NCBI RefSeq assembly: GCF_046365375.1 | Contig: NZ_JBKEIT010000001.1 | Coordinates: 558,001 to 622,000 of the forward strand | DNA length: 64,000 nt | Reading direction: 5' to 3' | From: Butyricimonas muris | GTDB lineage: Bacteria; Bacteroidota; Bacteroidia; Bacteroidales; Marinifilaceae | Part shown: in pieces, positions 43,424 to 50,704 of the stretch | How the letters are laid out: every line of letters begins with the position of its first letter | Position numbering within the stretch: the stretch's first letter is position 1 | Program-made: the position numbers and the translations under genes | The notes under the pieces: generated by a model | What the model saw: only the letters and a program-made list of their open reading frames with translations | The model's database searches: none | What the model was told of the DNA's origin: nothing

Positions 43424-44212
43424 ATGATGATGAAAGATAAACGTGTAATCTGGTTGATATTGTCAATGCTGGTTTGTGGATGGGCTTGTAGTGATAAGAC
43501 CATAATCTATAATCCGGAACAGAAAAGAAGTATCTATTTTTACAAGGATGTTAATAGATATGCTTCAGGTGTCGTTCCGGATACGATAGAATTTAGTTTT
43601 GCGGCATTGGAAGAATCGGAATACCGTTATGATATTCCGGTGAAATTCATCGGGATGCCGGTAGAGGAGGAGGTCGAGTGTGAGGTGGAAGTTGTTGCCG
43701 ACTCTACCACGGCGGAGGCGGGAAAGCATTATGATATGGGGAAGATTGCGTTTCCCGAAGGAGAGGTAGAGGGAATATTGTCGCTACGTTTGAAACGGAC
43801 GGAAGATATACAGAAACATCCCGTGATGATTTATATGAGATTGCGGGAGGATGAGAATTTTGTGCCGATGGAGAATGAATGTTATCGGTTGTCTGTGGTG
43901 GATGGGGTTTTGGTTGCTCCGGGATGGTGGATAAGTGAATATTTCGGTGTGTATGCCAATGATAATTATAAACTTTACCGAAAAATACTGGAATATTACT
44001 GGGAATTGGAAGAGTTGAAACCCGTGTTTTATGCCGAAACCGTGAAAGAATACGGGAGATACTTGGAGAAAGCACCTGCTGGATTTTTTCAACGACCGAA
44101 TAATATCGTGTGGATCAAGTACGTGTTTAAACCTGCTTACGAGTTTTACAGTGAGCCGGAAAACATGTATGACGGTTTTACCATGGTTAATCCCGATCGT
44201 TTTATTCGTTAG
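43424..44212 (+). CDS. DUF4843 lipoprotein 2
   Basis: 262 aa. The start is ambiguous among three successive ATGs (43424, 43427, 43430). Lipobox MLVCGWACSDK, with the lipidated Cys at about 22. EQKRSIYFYKDVNRY, FSFAALEESEYRYDIPVKFIGMPVEEEVECEVEVVADS and the terminal NPDRFIR show it is the paralogue of the protein at 35397. It lies 12 nt after SusD2 and is in the same operon. Function is unknown; predicted surface-exposed accessory to the SusCD pair. Confidence 0.87.
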   Translation: MMMKDKRVIWLILSMLVCGWACSDKTIIYNPEQKRSIYFYKDVNRYASGVVPDTIEFSFAALEESEYRYDIPVKFIGMPVEEEVECEVEVVADSTTAEAGKHYDMGKIAFPEGEVEGILSLRLKRTEDIQKHPVMIYMRLREDENFVPMENECYRLSVVDGVLVAPGWWISEYFGVYANDNYKLYRKILEYYWELEELKPVFYAETVKEYGRYLEKAPAGFFQRPNNIVWIKYVFKPAYEFYSEPENMYDGFTMVNPDRFIR

Positions 44213-44242
44213 GTAATGAATTTACAAGGAGGAAAAGTGTTT

Positions 44243-45655
44243 ATGAAAACGAGAATTTGTATAGGTATCTGGCTTTTGTTACAGTTTGGGATATATGGTT
44301 GTCTGGATGATCATACTTCCGTTGGGGATAAGGAATTGTCGGAAATCACAATAACCGCGGAACATGATACATTGGTTGCTTACTTTGGTGAAGAGTTTAT
44401 TCTCGATCATTTGAACGTGGAACAATCCGGCGAAGAGTTGCCCTTGTCTTACGAGTGGGGATATGGTAATTTGAAAATGAACGGGAATGAAATAGCGGAA
44501 TACCCGATTCGGGATTCTTTGCGTGTTATCTCGCACGATCCGCAACTTCGTTATACCTTTCGGGAATTGGGAACATTCGGGTTGAGTTTGAAAGTCGAGA
44601 ACGGGGAGTCTATTCGCTTTAAATATTTCGTTTTACATATTGATACGGAGTTTTCGGAGGGAATAACTGTTTTAAGTCGTGATGAGGCGGGAAAAGGACG
44701 GTTATCTTTTATGAAAACGCTCACGAAAGAGGAAATCGACGCCGGGGTGGAACCGTTCTTCCGAACGGATATCATGGAAACCATCAATCCCGGAATAGAA
44801 ATGGAGGATGTAACCGACATGGTACAAGCGAATGAAAGATTGTTGGTTTCTTCCGATAACACGGCACGGATTTATAATATGGATGTTCGTACTTTTGATG
44901 TGAATGGCATGACTTCTTTCCGGGGAACTTATCCGACTTGTTCTTTTCGCGGTTTTGCAGGGATATCGGCACAAAATAATATGTATATATATTCGGATGA
45001 CGAGAGTGCTTACGTGTATGATTATGTGGTGGATGAACTGATACTAACCCGTTATTTTGAAGACGTGGTAGCGGATGCTTTTTGTATGGGAGAGAAGCCC
45101 GTGTTTGTCAATTACGAGAAGTCTGTTTTGTATTCTCCTCGAAGTGGTGGGCTTAATGAATCCGGAGAGAGATTTCTTGCTTTTGATATTCATGCTGTTT
45201 GTTTTGTCGGCTCTAACTTGTACATGGTGAATACCATGAAAACAATGCCGACGCAGGTTTTTTTGGCATTGACAAATGCTACATTCAGTTCCTTAAGTAC
45301 TGTAAAGTTCTATCCGTCTCTCGAAGCGATTAAGATAGATCGGGAATCTATTTGCGTGGGATGCAGTGCTTTGAATTGTATATTTTATACTTATGATAAT
45401 GCCGTGTATTGTTGGAATGTGACAAAGGAATTGCCGACCGAACCTATTGTTACCCTGCCGGATGGAATGGAAATAACTGCTTTGTCGATGAGTGCTGATG
45501 AAAATTTGTTGTACGTGGGTTTGTACGAGGAAAACTCAGTCCATGCTTTAAAAGGGAGTCTTTACATTTATGACGCTAAAGATTATAATTTGGTTAAAAC
45601 TTATCCCAACATAGCAGATAAACCGTTGCGTGTGATATATAAAAAACGAGTGTAG
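44243..45655 (+). CDS. PKD-like family lipoprotein 2
   Basis: 470 aa from ATG 44243. The frame is open from 44216, but AAGGAGG (44226-44232) and the lipoprotein signal MKTRICIGIWLLLQFGIYGC (Cys 20) mark this start. PKD-like domain (ITAEHDTLVAYFGEEFILDHLNVEQSGEELPLSYEWGYG) followed by a propeller-like region (ARIYNMDVRTF, NNMYIYSDDESAYVYDYVVDE, NLLYVGLYEENSVHALKGSLYIYD). It is the paralogue of the gene at 36204 and the last gene of the second SusCD set. Confidence 0.86.
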   Translation: MKTRICIGIWLLLQFGIYGCLDDHTSVGDKELSEITITAEHDTLVAYFGEEFILDHLNVEQSGEELPLSYEWGYGNLKMNGNEIAEYPIRDSLRVISHDPQLRYTFRELGTFGLSLKVENGESIRFKYFVLHIDTEFSEGITVLSRDEAGKGRLSFMKTLTKEEIDAGVEPFFRTDIMETINPGIEMEDVTDMVQANERLLVSSDNTARIYNMDVRTFDVNGMTSFRGTYPTCSFRGFAGISAQNNMYIYSDDESAYVYDYVVDELILTRYFEDVVADAFCMGEKPVFVNYEKSVLYSPRSGGLNESGERFLAFDIHAVCFVGSNLYMVNTMKTMPTQVFLALTNATFSSLSTVKFYPSLEAIKIDRESICVGCSALNCIFYTYDNAVYCWNVTKELPTEPIVTLPDGMEITALSMSADENLLYVGLYEENSVHALKGSLYIYDAKDYNLVKTYPNIADKPLRVIYKKRV

Positions 45656-45677
45656 AAAAAATATTCGAGTGATAGAC

Positions 45678-45707
45678 ATTGGATATTAAATACAATTCTT
45701 AACTTTG
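45678..45707 (+). promoter_or_regulatory. Putative promoter of the GcvH-like gene
   Basis: ATTG (45678-45681), an 18-nt spacer and TAACTTTG (45700-45707) match the Bacteroidetes consensus. It implies that the gene at 45757 is a separate transcription unit from the SusCD operon ending at 45655. Confidence 0.55.
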
Positions 45708-45756
45708 CTACGCACGTGTAAATGCGGTATATTAATATTAATTAAAAAATAGGTGC

Positions 45757-46260
45757 ATGAAAAGAATGTTATTGCTTGTTCAGATATTGATTCTGACTAT
45801 TTTTGTTTCTACCGGAAGCAACGAGATCGATACCAATAGAAGAGATGTTCCTTCGCTTCCGGTGCAAGCAGTGGATCAGCCTTATTATAACCAACTTTCC
45901 AAAGGTGGAAATTGTTACACGAAAGATCATCATTGGTTAAAGAATGGAAGTGGGCATATTCAAGTAGGAATGTCATATTTTCTTGTAGAGGCAATGGGAA
46001 ATAGTGTTACTTTTATTTCTCCTGTAAAAATGGTGGATGAAACTTTTGTAAAAGGGGATTTATTGGCTGAAATAGAGGGTATTGCTGGAAATCACGAACT
46101 TCGAGCACCTTGTGATGGTAAAGTGATAGGTATAAACCCGCATATTGAAAATCCTTCGCAAATGGCACCTAATCAAGTATGGGTTTATAAATGTGAATTA
46201 AAAAGAGATCAGTTGGGAACTTTGATGGATGATCAAGAATACGCTAAGGCTATTCAATAG
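45757..46260 (+). CDS. Exported GcvH-like protein lacking the lipoyl lysine
   Basis: 167 aa. Signal peptide about 1-20 (MLLLVQILILTIFVSTG), then a linker, then a domain that follows glycine-cleavage H protein from end to end: CYTKDHHWLKNGSGHIQVGMSYFLVEAMG (53-81), FVKGDLLAEIEGIAGNHELRAPCDGKVIGINPHIENPSQM (97-136), VWVYKCELKRDQLGTLMDDQEYAKAI (141-166). In true GcvH the lipoylated Lys sits in ESVKAASDIYAP; here the aligned segment is EGIAGNHELRAP, with Ala at position 110. It cannot carry lipoamide, and export to the periplasm also excludes glycine cleavage. Three Cys (53, 119, 146) are present. It follows the second SusCD set from its own promoter. Function unknown. Confidence 0.82.
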   Translation: MKRMLLLVQILILTIFVSTGSNEIDTNRRDVPSLPVQAVDQPYYNQLSKGGNCYTKDHHWLKNGSGHIQVGMSYFLVEAMGNSVTFISPVKMVDETFVKGDLLAEIEGIAGNHELRAPCDGKVIGINPHIENPSQMAPNQVWVYKCELKRDQLGTLMDDQEYAKAIQ

Positions 46261-46280
46261 GATGATTAATGTCTACTATC

Positions 46281-46323
46281 ACACCCTTGAAAAAGCATTT
46301 AAAATAGTCTTTTTCAAGGGTGT
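46281..46323. terminator. Strong hairpin after the GcvH-like gene
   Basis: ACACCCTTGAAAAAG (46281-46295) pairs perfectly over 15 bp with CTTTTTCAAGGGTGT (46309-46323) around 13 nt. The U-tract after it is weak, but its place 20 nt after the stop codon fits a terminator or 3'-end stabiliser. Confidence 0.7.
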
Positions 46324-46355
46324 CTTGTATTTGGGTATTTATGATACAGGACGTG

Positions 46356-46551
46356 TTCCTATAGAGAACCCTATGTAATCCTATCGAAGACCTAGGGTAA
46401 TAAGTACATAGGGGCGGTGCTGTTCTGTTTTAAGTCCCGTGATTCTATAATGGAGATAATAGGATCTCCACAGGATAAACGGAGGAAGAACGAAGGAGGG
46501 GTATGATTACGGTATTATTTGGGTAGGATTACAGTGGGTTCTCCATAGGAA
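46356..46551. mobile_element. 196-bp MITE-like element with 28-bp terminal inverted repeats
   Basis: The left end (46356-46383, TTCCTATAGAGAACCC...) and the reverse complement of the right end (46524-46551) match at 25 of 28 positions, sharing TTCCTAT-GAGAACCC and TGTAATCCTA. The interior has a nested CCCTATGTA (46369-46377)/TACATAGGG (46405-46413) pair and GGAGAT/ATCTCC near 46453-46470, and no reading frame. No clear target-site duplication is visible. With the terminator entry this accounts for the 46261-46561 gap. Confidence 0.6.
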
Positions 46552-46561
46552 ATGGTTATTT

Positions 46562-47380
46562 TCAAACTCCTTGTTTGTTCCCGAAAAGAGAGATATGTAA
46601 TCGGTCGCAGTAGCGCCAGCCATTCCGGATGCAATGTTCCAATGTTTTTGGGATGGTTAGTTTTAGTTCTTCGGGAGTGGCACCCATGGGCATAAGCAGT
46701 ATGTCTTCTTTTTTCCAGTCTTTTAGCCGGGCAAGCAATTGTTTGATTTCCGTGATGTCGGACTCGTTGGAGTAAACGAATTTAAGTTGGAAGTCTTTCC
46801 CGTGTTTTCGGGCGTGCGTGATAAAAGATTGTATCGCTTCCGGGTTTAGGCGTATCGTGTTATGTCGTTCGGCGTGAGGGGGAGGAGGGACAGAGCCGGA
46901 TAATTTGGGCGACATGCTAAAGAAATCGAGTTCACGGGCACAGGCTTCGTCAAAAATCGTGGCGTTCGTTTCCACGGTAATATGGAATGGAGTCATGGAC
47001 TTTAGTTGACGGCATAACTCTCTGACTGCTTCCGCTTGCAGGAACGGTTCGCCGCCCGTGATGACGATATGGTCGATGTTTCCCCGGTTATGACCAATGA
47101 CGCGTACGGCTTCTTCTATCGCTAAAGTGAATCCGTTCTCGACACGATACGCCGCGTAAGCCGTGTCACATTCACACGTGCCACCTGCGGGCGTGCGCCA
47201 CGTGCAATGAAGATTGCAACCTGCCAAGCGTACGAAAAGAGAGGGTATGCCGTTTAATTTCCCCTCGCCTTGAATGGTTCCGGGTACAAGTAATCCCGAA
47301 GCAGGCAATTCTTTCAATAATTCACCTTCTTTATCTCTCGTGACGGGGAATATACCGTCTTTGGCAAGATGCAGATTCAT
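46562..47380 (-). CDS. queE: 7-carboxy-7-deazaguanine synthase (radical SAM)
   Basis: 272 aa from ATG 47380, which overlaps the queD stop in an ATGA arrangement; an ATG at 47401 is also in frame. It converts 6-carboxytetrahydropterin to 7-carboxy-7-deazaguanine. The N-terminal iron-sulfur region reads RLAGCNLHCTWRTPAGGTCECDTAY, so the Cys pattern is CX3CX9CXC in place of the plain radical-SAM CX3CX2C; QueE enzymes are known to vary here. Further family features are ITGGEPFLQ and VETNAT. It is the last gene of the queC-queD-queE operon. The product feeds queuosine or a 7-deazaguanine DNA modification; no queF or modification gene lies in the window. Confidence 0.92.
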   Translation of the reverse strand: MNLHLAKDGIFPVTRDKEGELLKELPASGLLVPGTIQGEGKLNGIPSLFVRLAGCNLHCTWRTPAGGTCECDTAYAAYRVENGFTLAIEEAVRVIGHNRGNIDHIVITGGEPFLQAEAVRELCRQLKSMTPFHITVETNATIFDEACARELDFFSMSPKLSGSVPPPPHAERHNTIRLNPEAIQSFITHARKHGKDFQLKFVYSNESDITEIKQLLARLKDWKKEDILLMPMGATPEELKLTIPKTLEHCIRNGWRYCDRLHISLFGNKQGV

Positions 47381-47916
47381 TTTACTAATTGTTTCCACCA
47401 TGCATCATTTTTCCACTCTTCCCGAATAGCCTCGGAGAAGCGTATGTCGTGAATGTCAAAATCGACTAATTTCATGTCCTCGCGGAATGCTTCGGCGTAT
47501 CCGGTTGCCGTTTCATGTACCCGAACGGAAGAGAGTTGCACGTTGCCCTCGCCATTCTCGTGTGCCGTGTTCTGGAGAATCTTGTCTATCAAATAGAATA
47601 AAAGCAAAGCGTACCCTTCGGCTGACGGCGAAACGGGAATTTCCGCTACCCGGCGGTTGTATTTGTACACGAATGATTTCAGTTCTTCGGATTCTTCCCG
47701 CCACAGTGAATAGGTATGGTCGAAACTGTCCACGAGTTCTTTTACCTTGTCGAGCAGCACGAAGTCCATTACCATATAGCCTCTGTCCAACTTATCGGAC
47801 GTGATAAATACTTCCACGATATACGAATGCCCGTGAATATTCTCCCGACACCGATGTGATGAACAGTTCCGAACAATGTGCGCTCCCTCGAATTTGAATA
47901 ACTTTCTGATAAGCAT
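47377..47916 (-). CDS. queD: 6-carboxy-5,6,7,8-tetrahydropterin synthase
   Basis: 179 aa. It converts dihydroneopterin triphosphate to 6-carboxytetrahydropterin. Zn-binding His residues lie in FEGAHIV and in CRENIHGHSYIVEVFI. GYMVMDFVLLDKVKELVDSFDHTYSL is the conserved middle segment with the catalytic Asp/His, and SVRVHETATGYAEAF contains the Glu near the C-terminus. The length is longer than the 120-aa minimal form because of an insert around 85-110. It sits between queC and queE, with the repeat copy C ahead of it and a 4-nt overlap with queE. Confidence 0.92.
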   Translation of the reverse strand: MLIRKLFKFEGAHIVRNCSSHRCRENIHGHSYIVEVFITSDKLDRGYMVMDFVLLDKVKELVDSFDHTYSLWREESEELKSFVYKYNRRVAEIPVSPSAEGYALLLFYLIDKILQNTAHENGEGNVQLSSVRVHETATGYAEAFREDMKLVDFDIHDIRFSEAIREEWKNDAWWKQLVK

Positions 47917-47917
47917 G

Positions 47918-48003
47918 TAATGATTTTAGATTTTAGATTGAACTCCTCCGCCCTTCGGGCACCTCCTCTTATTTTCAATTTTTCATTTTCAATTTTCAAT
48001 TGT
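47918..48003 (-). repeat. Intergenic A/T-rich repeat, copy C
   Basis: ATGATTTTAGATTTTAGATT (47920-47939), a spacer with CTCCTCCGCCCTTCGGGC, then ATTTTCAATTTTTCATTTTC and CAATTTTCAATTGT (to 48001). It lies between queC and queD in the same orientation as copies A and B. In the gene direction queC ends CTT-ACA-ATT-GAA-AAT-TGA, so TIEN and the stop codon of queC come from the repeat. Confidence 0.8.
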
Positions 48004-48666
48004 AAGCGGGTCTTTTATCCCTGCTTCCTCGAATGCTTTGGCACGGAGGAGGCAACTGTCGCATTTGCCGCATGGTTTTTCACCGCCCCGGTAGCAAGTC
48101 CATGTAAGACCGTAGTCTACTCCAAGACGGGTGCCCCAGCGAACTTCGTCGGCTTTGGTCATGTGCATGAAAGGCGCGTGGAGGGTGATTTTTTGTTTTT
48201 TCTCTGCCCCGAGAACAGTTCCCAGATTGATGGTCTGTTCCATGGAACGGATGAATTCTTCCCGACAATCCACGTACCCGGAGTAGTCCACCTCACTGAC
48301 GCCGATAAAGATATCGGCAATATCCAAGGCATCAGCGTAAGATGCCGCCACGGAAAGAAATACCATGTTACGTGCCGGGACGTAGGTATCGGGAATGGTT
48401 GTACGGTTGATATTCCCGTCGCCGATATCCATTTTCTCGTCCGTGAGGGAACAACCGTCCCACTGGTTCAGCATCAATTGCACGAATTTATGTTCTTTTA
48501 CCCCTGCCGCTTTCGCCATGGCTTTGGAGGCTTCAATCTCCTTGTCATGTTTTTGCCCGTACTCGAAAGTAATGGCATACAATTCATCAAATCCCTGCTC
48601 TTTTGCGACATACAAGGCCGTCGACGAATCCAGTCCCCCGGATAATAAAACAAGCGCTTTCTTCAT
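47989..48666 (-). CDS. queC: 7-cyano-7-deazaguanine synthase
   Basis: 225 aa. It makes preQ0 from 7-carboxy-7-deazaguanine with ATP and ammonia. The PP-loop SGGLDSSTALYVAKEQG (9-25) binds ATP. FEYGQKHDKEIEASKAMA, VPARNMVFLSVAASYADAL and the zinc site CGKCDSCLLRAKAF (with an upstream Cys in WTCYRGGEKPCGKC) are the family hallmarks. First gene of the que operon, with a good promoter match upstream at 48695-48725. Its final residues TIEN are supplied by the intergenic repeat, so the native C-terminus was probably slightly different. Confidence 0.95.
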   Translation of the reverse strand: MKKALVLLSGGLDSSTALYVAKEQGFDELYAITFEYGQKHDKEIEASKAMAKAAGVKEHKFVQLMLNQWDGCSLTDEKMDIGDGNINRTTIPDTYVPARNMVFLSVAASYADALDIADIFIGVSEVDYSGYVDCREEFIRSMEQTINLGTVLGAEKKQKITLHAPFMHMTKADEVRWGTRLGVDYGLTWTCYRGGEKPCGKCDSCLLRAKAFEEAGIKDPLTIEN

Positions 48667-48694
48667 GATTTTCTTCTCTTGTCAATTTACACGA

Positions 48695-48725
48695 CAAAGG
48701 TAAATATATTTCAGACATTGAACAA
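48695..48725 (-). promoter_or_regulatory. Putative promoter of the queC-queD-queE operon
   Basis: On the minus strand TTG (48725-48723), a 20-nt spacer and TACCTTTG (48702-48695) fit the consensus. No preQ1 riboswitch-like structure was recognised in the roughly 28-nt leader. Elsewhere in 48667-48984, TAAATTTG (48920-48927) is a possible -7 box for the acetyltransferase gene but lacks a well-spaced upstream element; nothing else is seen. Confidence 0.55.
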
Positions 48726-48984
48726 TTCGGACGGGTCGGAAGAGTGAAATTCTTCAAAAGAAATTCCATCCGTTCCCCCGATAAAGGTTGGGTTTGGGTG
48801 ATAAGTTTTTTTTATTTAGGTAAGGCTAATAAATTATTTAGAGATAGCGAATAAAATTTGGAAAAATATGTTTTGTTAGGAAAGAGGTTTGTTTCTTCTT
48901 CTATTTAGTAAATATTTTGTAAATTTGTAATAATGCATTTTAGGCAAGAGGCGGCTCGTTGGTAGTAATTTAATACGGAAGGTT

Positions 48985-49872
48985 ATGAAAAAATTCAATG
49001 AAATGACGGAAGAAGAAATGTTTGAACGAATGCTTGAGATTTTTGAGGCATCTGTTCGTGCGACACATGATTTTTATACAGAAGAAGATATCGAACGTCA
49101 TTTGTCGATGGTTAGAAATTCATTATCATGTCCTTGTCATTATTTTTGCATAGATAAGGAGAATGGGAATATCGTTGGGTTCGTGTCTTTAATTGGTAGG
49201 TATATTGATATGTTGTATGTACATCCGGATTATTTTAGCATGGGGTATGGAAGAGAATTGTTGGATATCGCTTTGAATGAATTTCGGGCGGACACATTGT
49301 GTGTTCTTGAGCAAAATACACGTGCGTTGGAAATGTATAAGAGAAGAGGGTTTGTGGTTGAAAGGAGAATGGAAGCGGGTGAAGAAGACGAGCCTTGCCC
49401 GGTTTTATATATGCGAATGGAGAATCCTGCGCTAAAGATGGTGGAAATTGACCCGAGTAGGGACCAATATGATGAGTTTTTGAGGTGCGGGAATTATTCG
49501 TTGGAAAAGAGGTGGTATTATTTGCAGGATTGCGAGATGTTTGGACTTGAACTTGATGGGGTGCCTATAGGGGTTGTTGTCGTGAATCAAGAGTGCCGGA
49601 TAATGAATTTTGCTATATTGGAGGAGTATCGAAAGAAATGTTTTGATGTTTGGGTAATAACTTTTTTATTAGAACGTTATTGTAAACGTTTTCATTGGTT
49701 AAGAATAGCAGTGAGCGGGGAGCAAGTTCCTTATTTTAAATGTTTGGGTTTTAGGCGAGAGAAAACTGTAAAAGATTATTACCGGCATCTATATCTTCGT
49801 TCAAGAAGGATACACAGAAAACGATACGATCCGTGGGATTTAGTATTTATGCGATTGAAAATCGGGAAGTAG
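48985..49872 (+). CDS. Tandem GNAT-family acetyltransferase
   Basis: 295 aa with two GNAT-like halves. The N-terminal half (about 1-145) has the acetyl-CoA loop region YVHPDYFSMGYGRELLDIAL (R/Q-x-x-G-x-G/A equivalent SMGYGREL) and the terminal strand ALEMYKRRGFVVERRM. The C-terminal half (about 150-295) keeps GVVVVNQECRIMNFAILEEYRKK and YFKCLGFRREKTVKDYY but has no clear CoA loop, so it may be degenerate or bind substrate. Substrate unknown. No operon partner; the ECF sigma unit downstream has its own promoter. Confidence 0.82.
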   Translation: MKKFNEMTEEEMFERMLEIFEASVRATHDFYTEEDIERHLSMVRNSLSCPCHYFCIDKENGNIVGFVSLIGRYIDMLYVHPDYFSMGYGRELLDIALNEFRADTLCVLEQNTRALEMYKRRGFVVERRMEAGEEDEPCPVLYMRMENPALKMVEIDPSRDQYDEFLRCGNYSLEKRWYYLQDCEMFGLELDGVPIGVVVVNQECRIMNFAILEEYRKKCFDVWVITFLLERYCKRFHWLRIAVSGEQVPYFKCLGFRREKTVKDYYRHLYLRSRRIHRKRYDPWDLVFMRLKIGK

Positions 49873-49882
49873 TTCTTTTTTA

Positions 49883-49913
49883 TTTGCATTGTTAATAAAA
49901 AGGTATAATTTTG
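49883..49913 (+). promoter_or_regulatory. Consensus promoter of ECF sigma gene 2
   Basis: TTTG (49883-49886), a 19-nt spacer and TAATTTTG (49906-49913) are a perfect match to the Bacteroidetes consensus. Transcription would begin near 49920, about 55 nt before the ATG. Confidence 0.65.
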
Positions 49914-49975
49914 TGAAGGACATTATAGGAATGGGCATAACGGGTGTATGGTTATAACTCGTAAATGTTATATAC

Positions 49976-50536
49976 ATGCAGAATAGAAGAGAACGATTCT
50001 TGCAACAGATAAATACCAAGGAGGCGGAGGCTTTCAAGGAATTGTTCCGTGTATTTTATAGTACACTGGTAGAGTTTTCTATGAATTACGTGGGACAACA
50101 AGATGTGGCGGAAGATATCGTGCAGGAGGTATTTGTTTCCGTGTGGGAAAAAGACACGCGATATCCAACCTATAATGCTTTTCGGAGTTTTCTTTATAAT
50201 TCGGTGCGAAACGGGAGCTTGAATCACTTGAAGCATAAAAGCGTGGAGGAAAAGTATCTGGCTTCTTTGGGCGGGGAAGTGGACGAGGATGATGCGGACT
50301 TGAAGATTATGGAAGAGGAGTTGTACCGCTTGTTGTTCGACACGATAGACGAGTTGCCGGAGAAATGCAGGAATATATTTTTGTTGCACTTGGAGGGTAA
50401 AGGGAACGAGGAGATCGCGCTTCTTTTGAAATTATCCGTATTGACCGTGAAAACCCAGAAAAAGCGGGCGATGCAGTTTATTCGGGAATGTTTGGGGACC
50501 GCGTATTTTTTGTTACTTTCTTTGGGGATGATTTGA
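49976..50536 (+). CDS. ECF RNA polymerase sigma factor 2
   Basis: 186 aa. Region 2: AFKELFRVFYSTLVEFSMNYVGQQDVAEDIVQEVFVSVWEKD. Region 4: LPEKCRNIFLLHLEGKGNEEIALLLKLSVLTVKTQKKRAMQFIRE. It initiates transcription of the FecR/SusCD genes when released by FecR 2. The FecR gene follows after 168 bp. That gap holds an A-run/T-run palindrome near 50634-50652 and TTTTAAGTGTAGAAAAG (50678-50694), a sequence shared with the gap before FecR 3. Confidence 0.94.
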   Translation: MQNRRERFLQQINTKEAEAFKELFRVFYSTLVEFSMNYVGQQDVAEDIVQEVFVSVWEKDTRYPTYNAFRSFLYNSVRNGSLNHLKHKSVEEKYLASLGGEVDEDDADLKIMEEELYRLLFDTIDELPEKCRNIFLLHLEGKGNEEIALLLKLSVLTVKTQKKRAMQFIRECLGTAYFLLLSLGMI

Positions 50537-50704
50537 ATTTTTCGGTATTAATTTTCCAAGGTTTTTGCTAATATTGTGATTTGATAATTAGGCAAATAAG
50601 GTGTTTTTTGTTATTTGTTAAAGGCGTTCCTGTAAAAAAAATCATTTTTTTTGTACCTCTTTTTAAGTGCCTTGTTGTTTTAAGTGTAGAAAAGAATAAA
50701 AGGA

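Noticed and set aside
46261..46561. tRNA or small RNA gene in the gap after the GcvH-like gene
   Set aside because: Stems are long inverted repeats without cloverleaf geometry or a T-loop; a terminator and a TIR element explain them.
48667..48700. preQ1 riboswitch before queC
   Set aside because: The leader is only about 28 nt from the proposed start site and shows no aptamer-like stem or A-rich tail.
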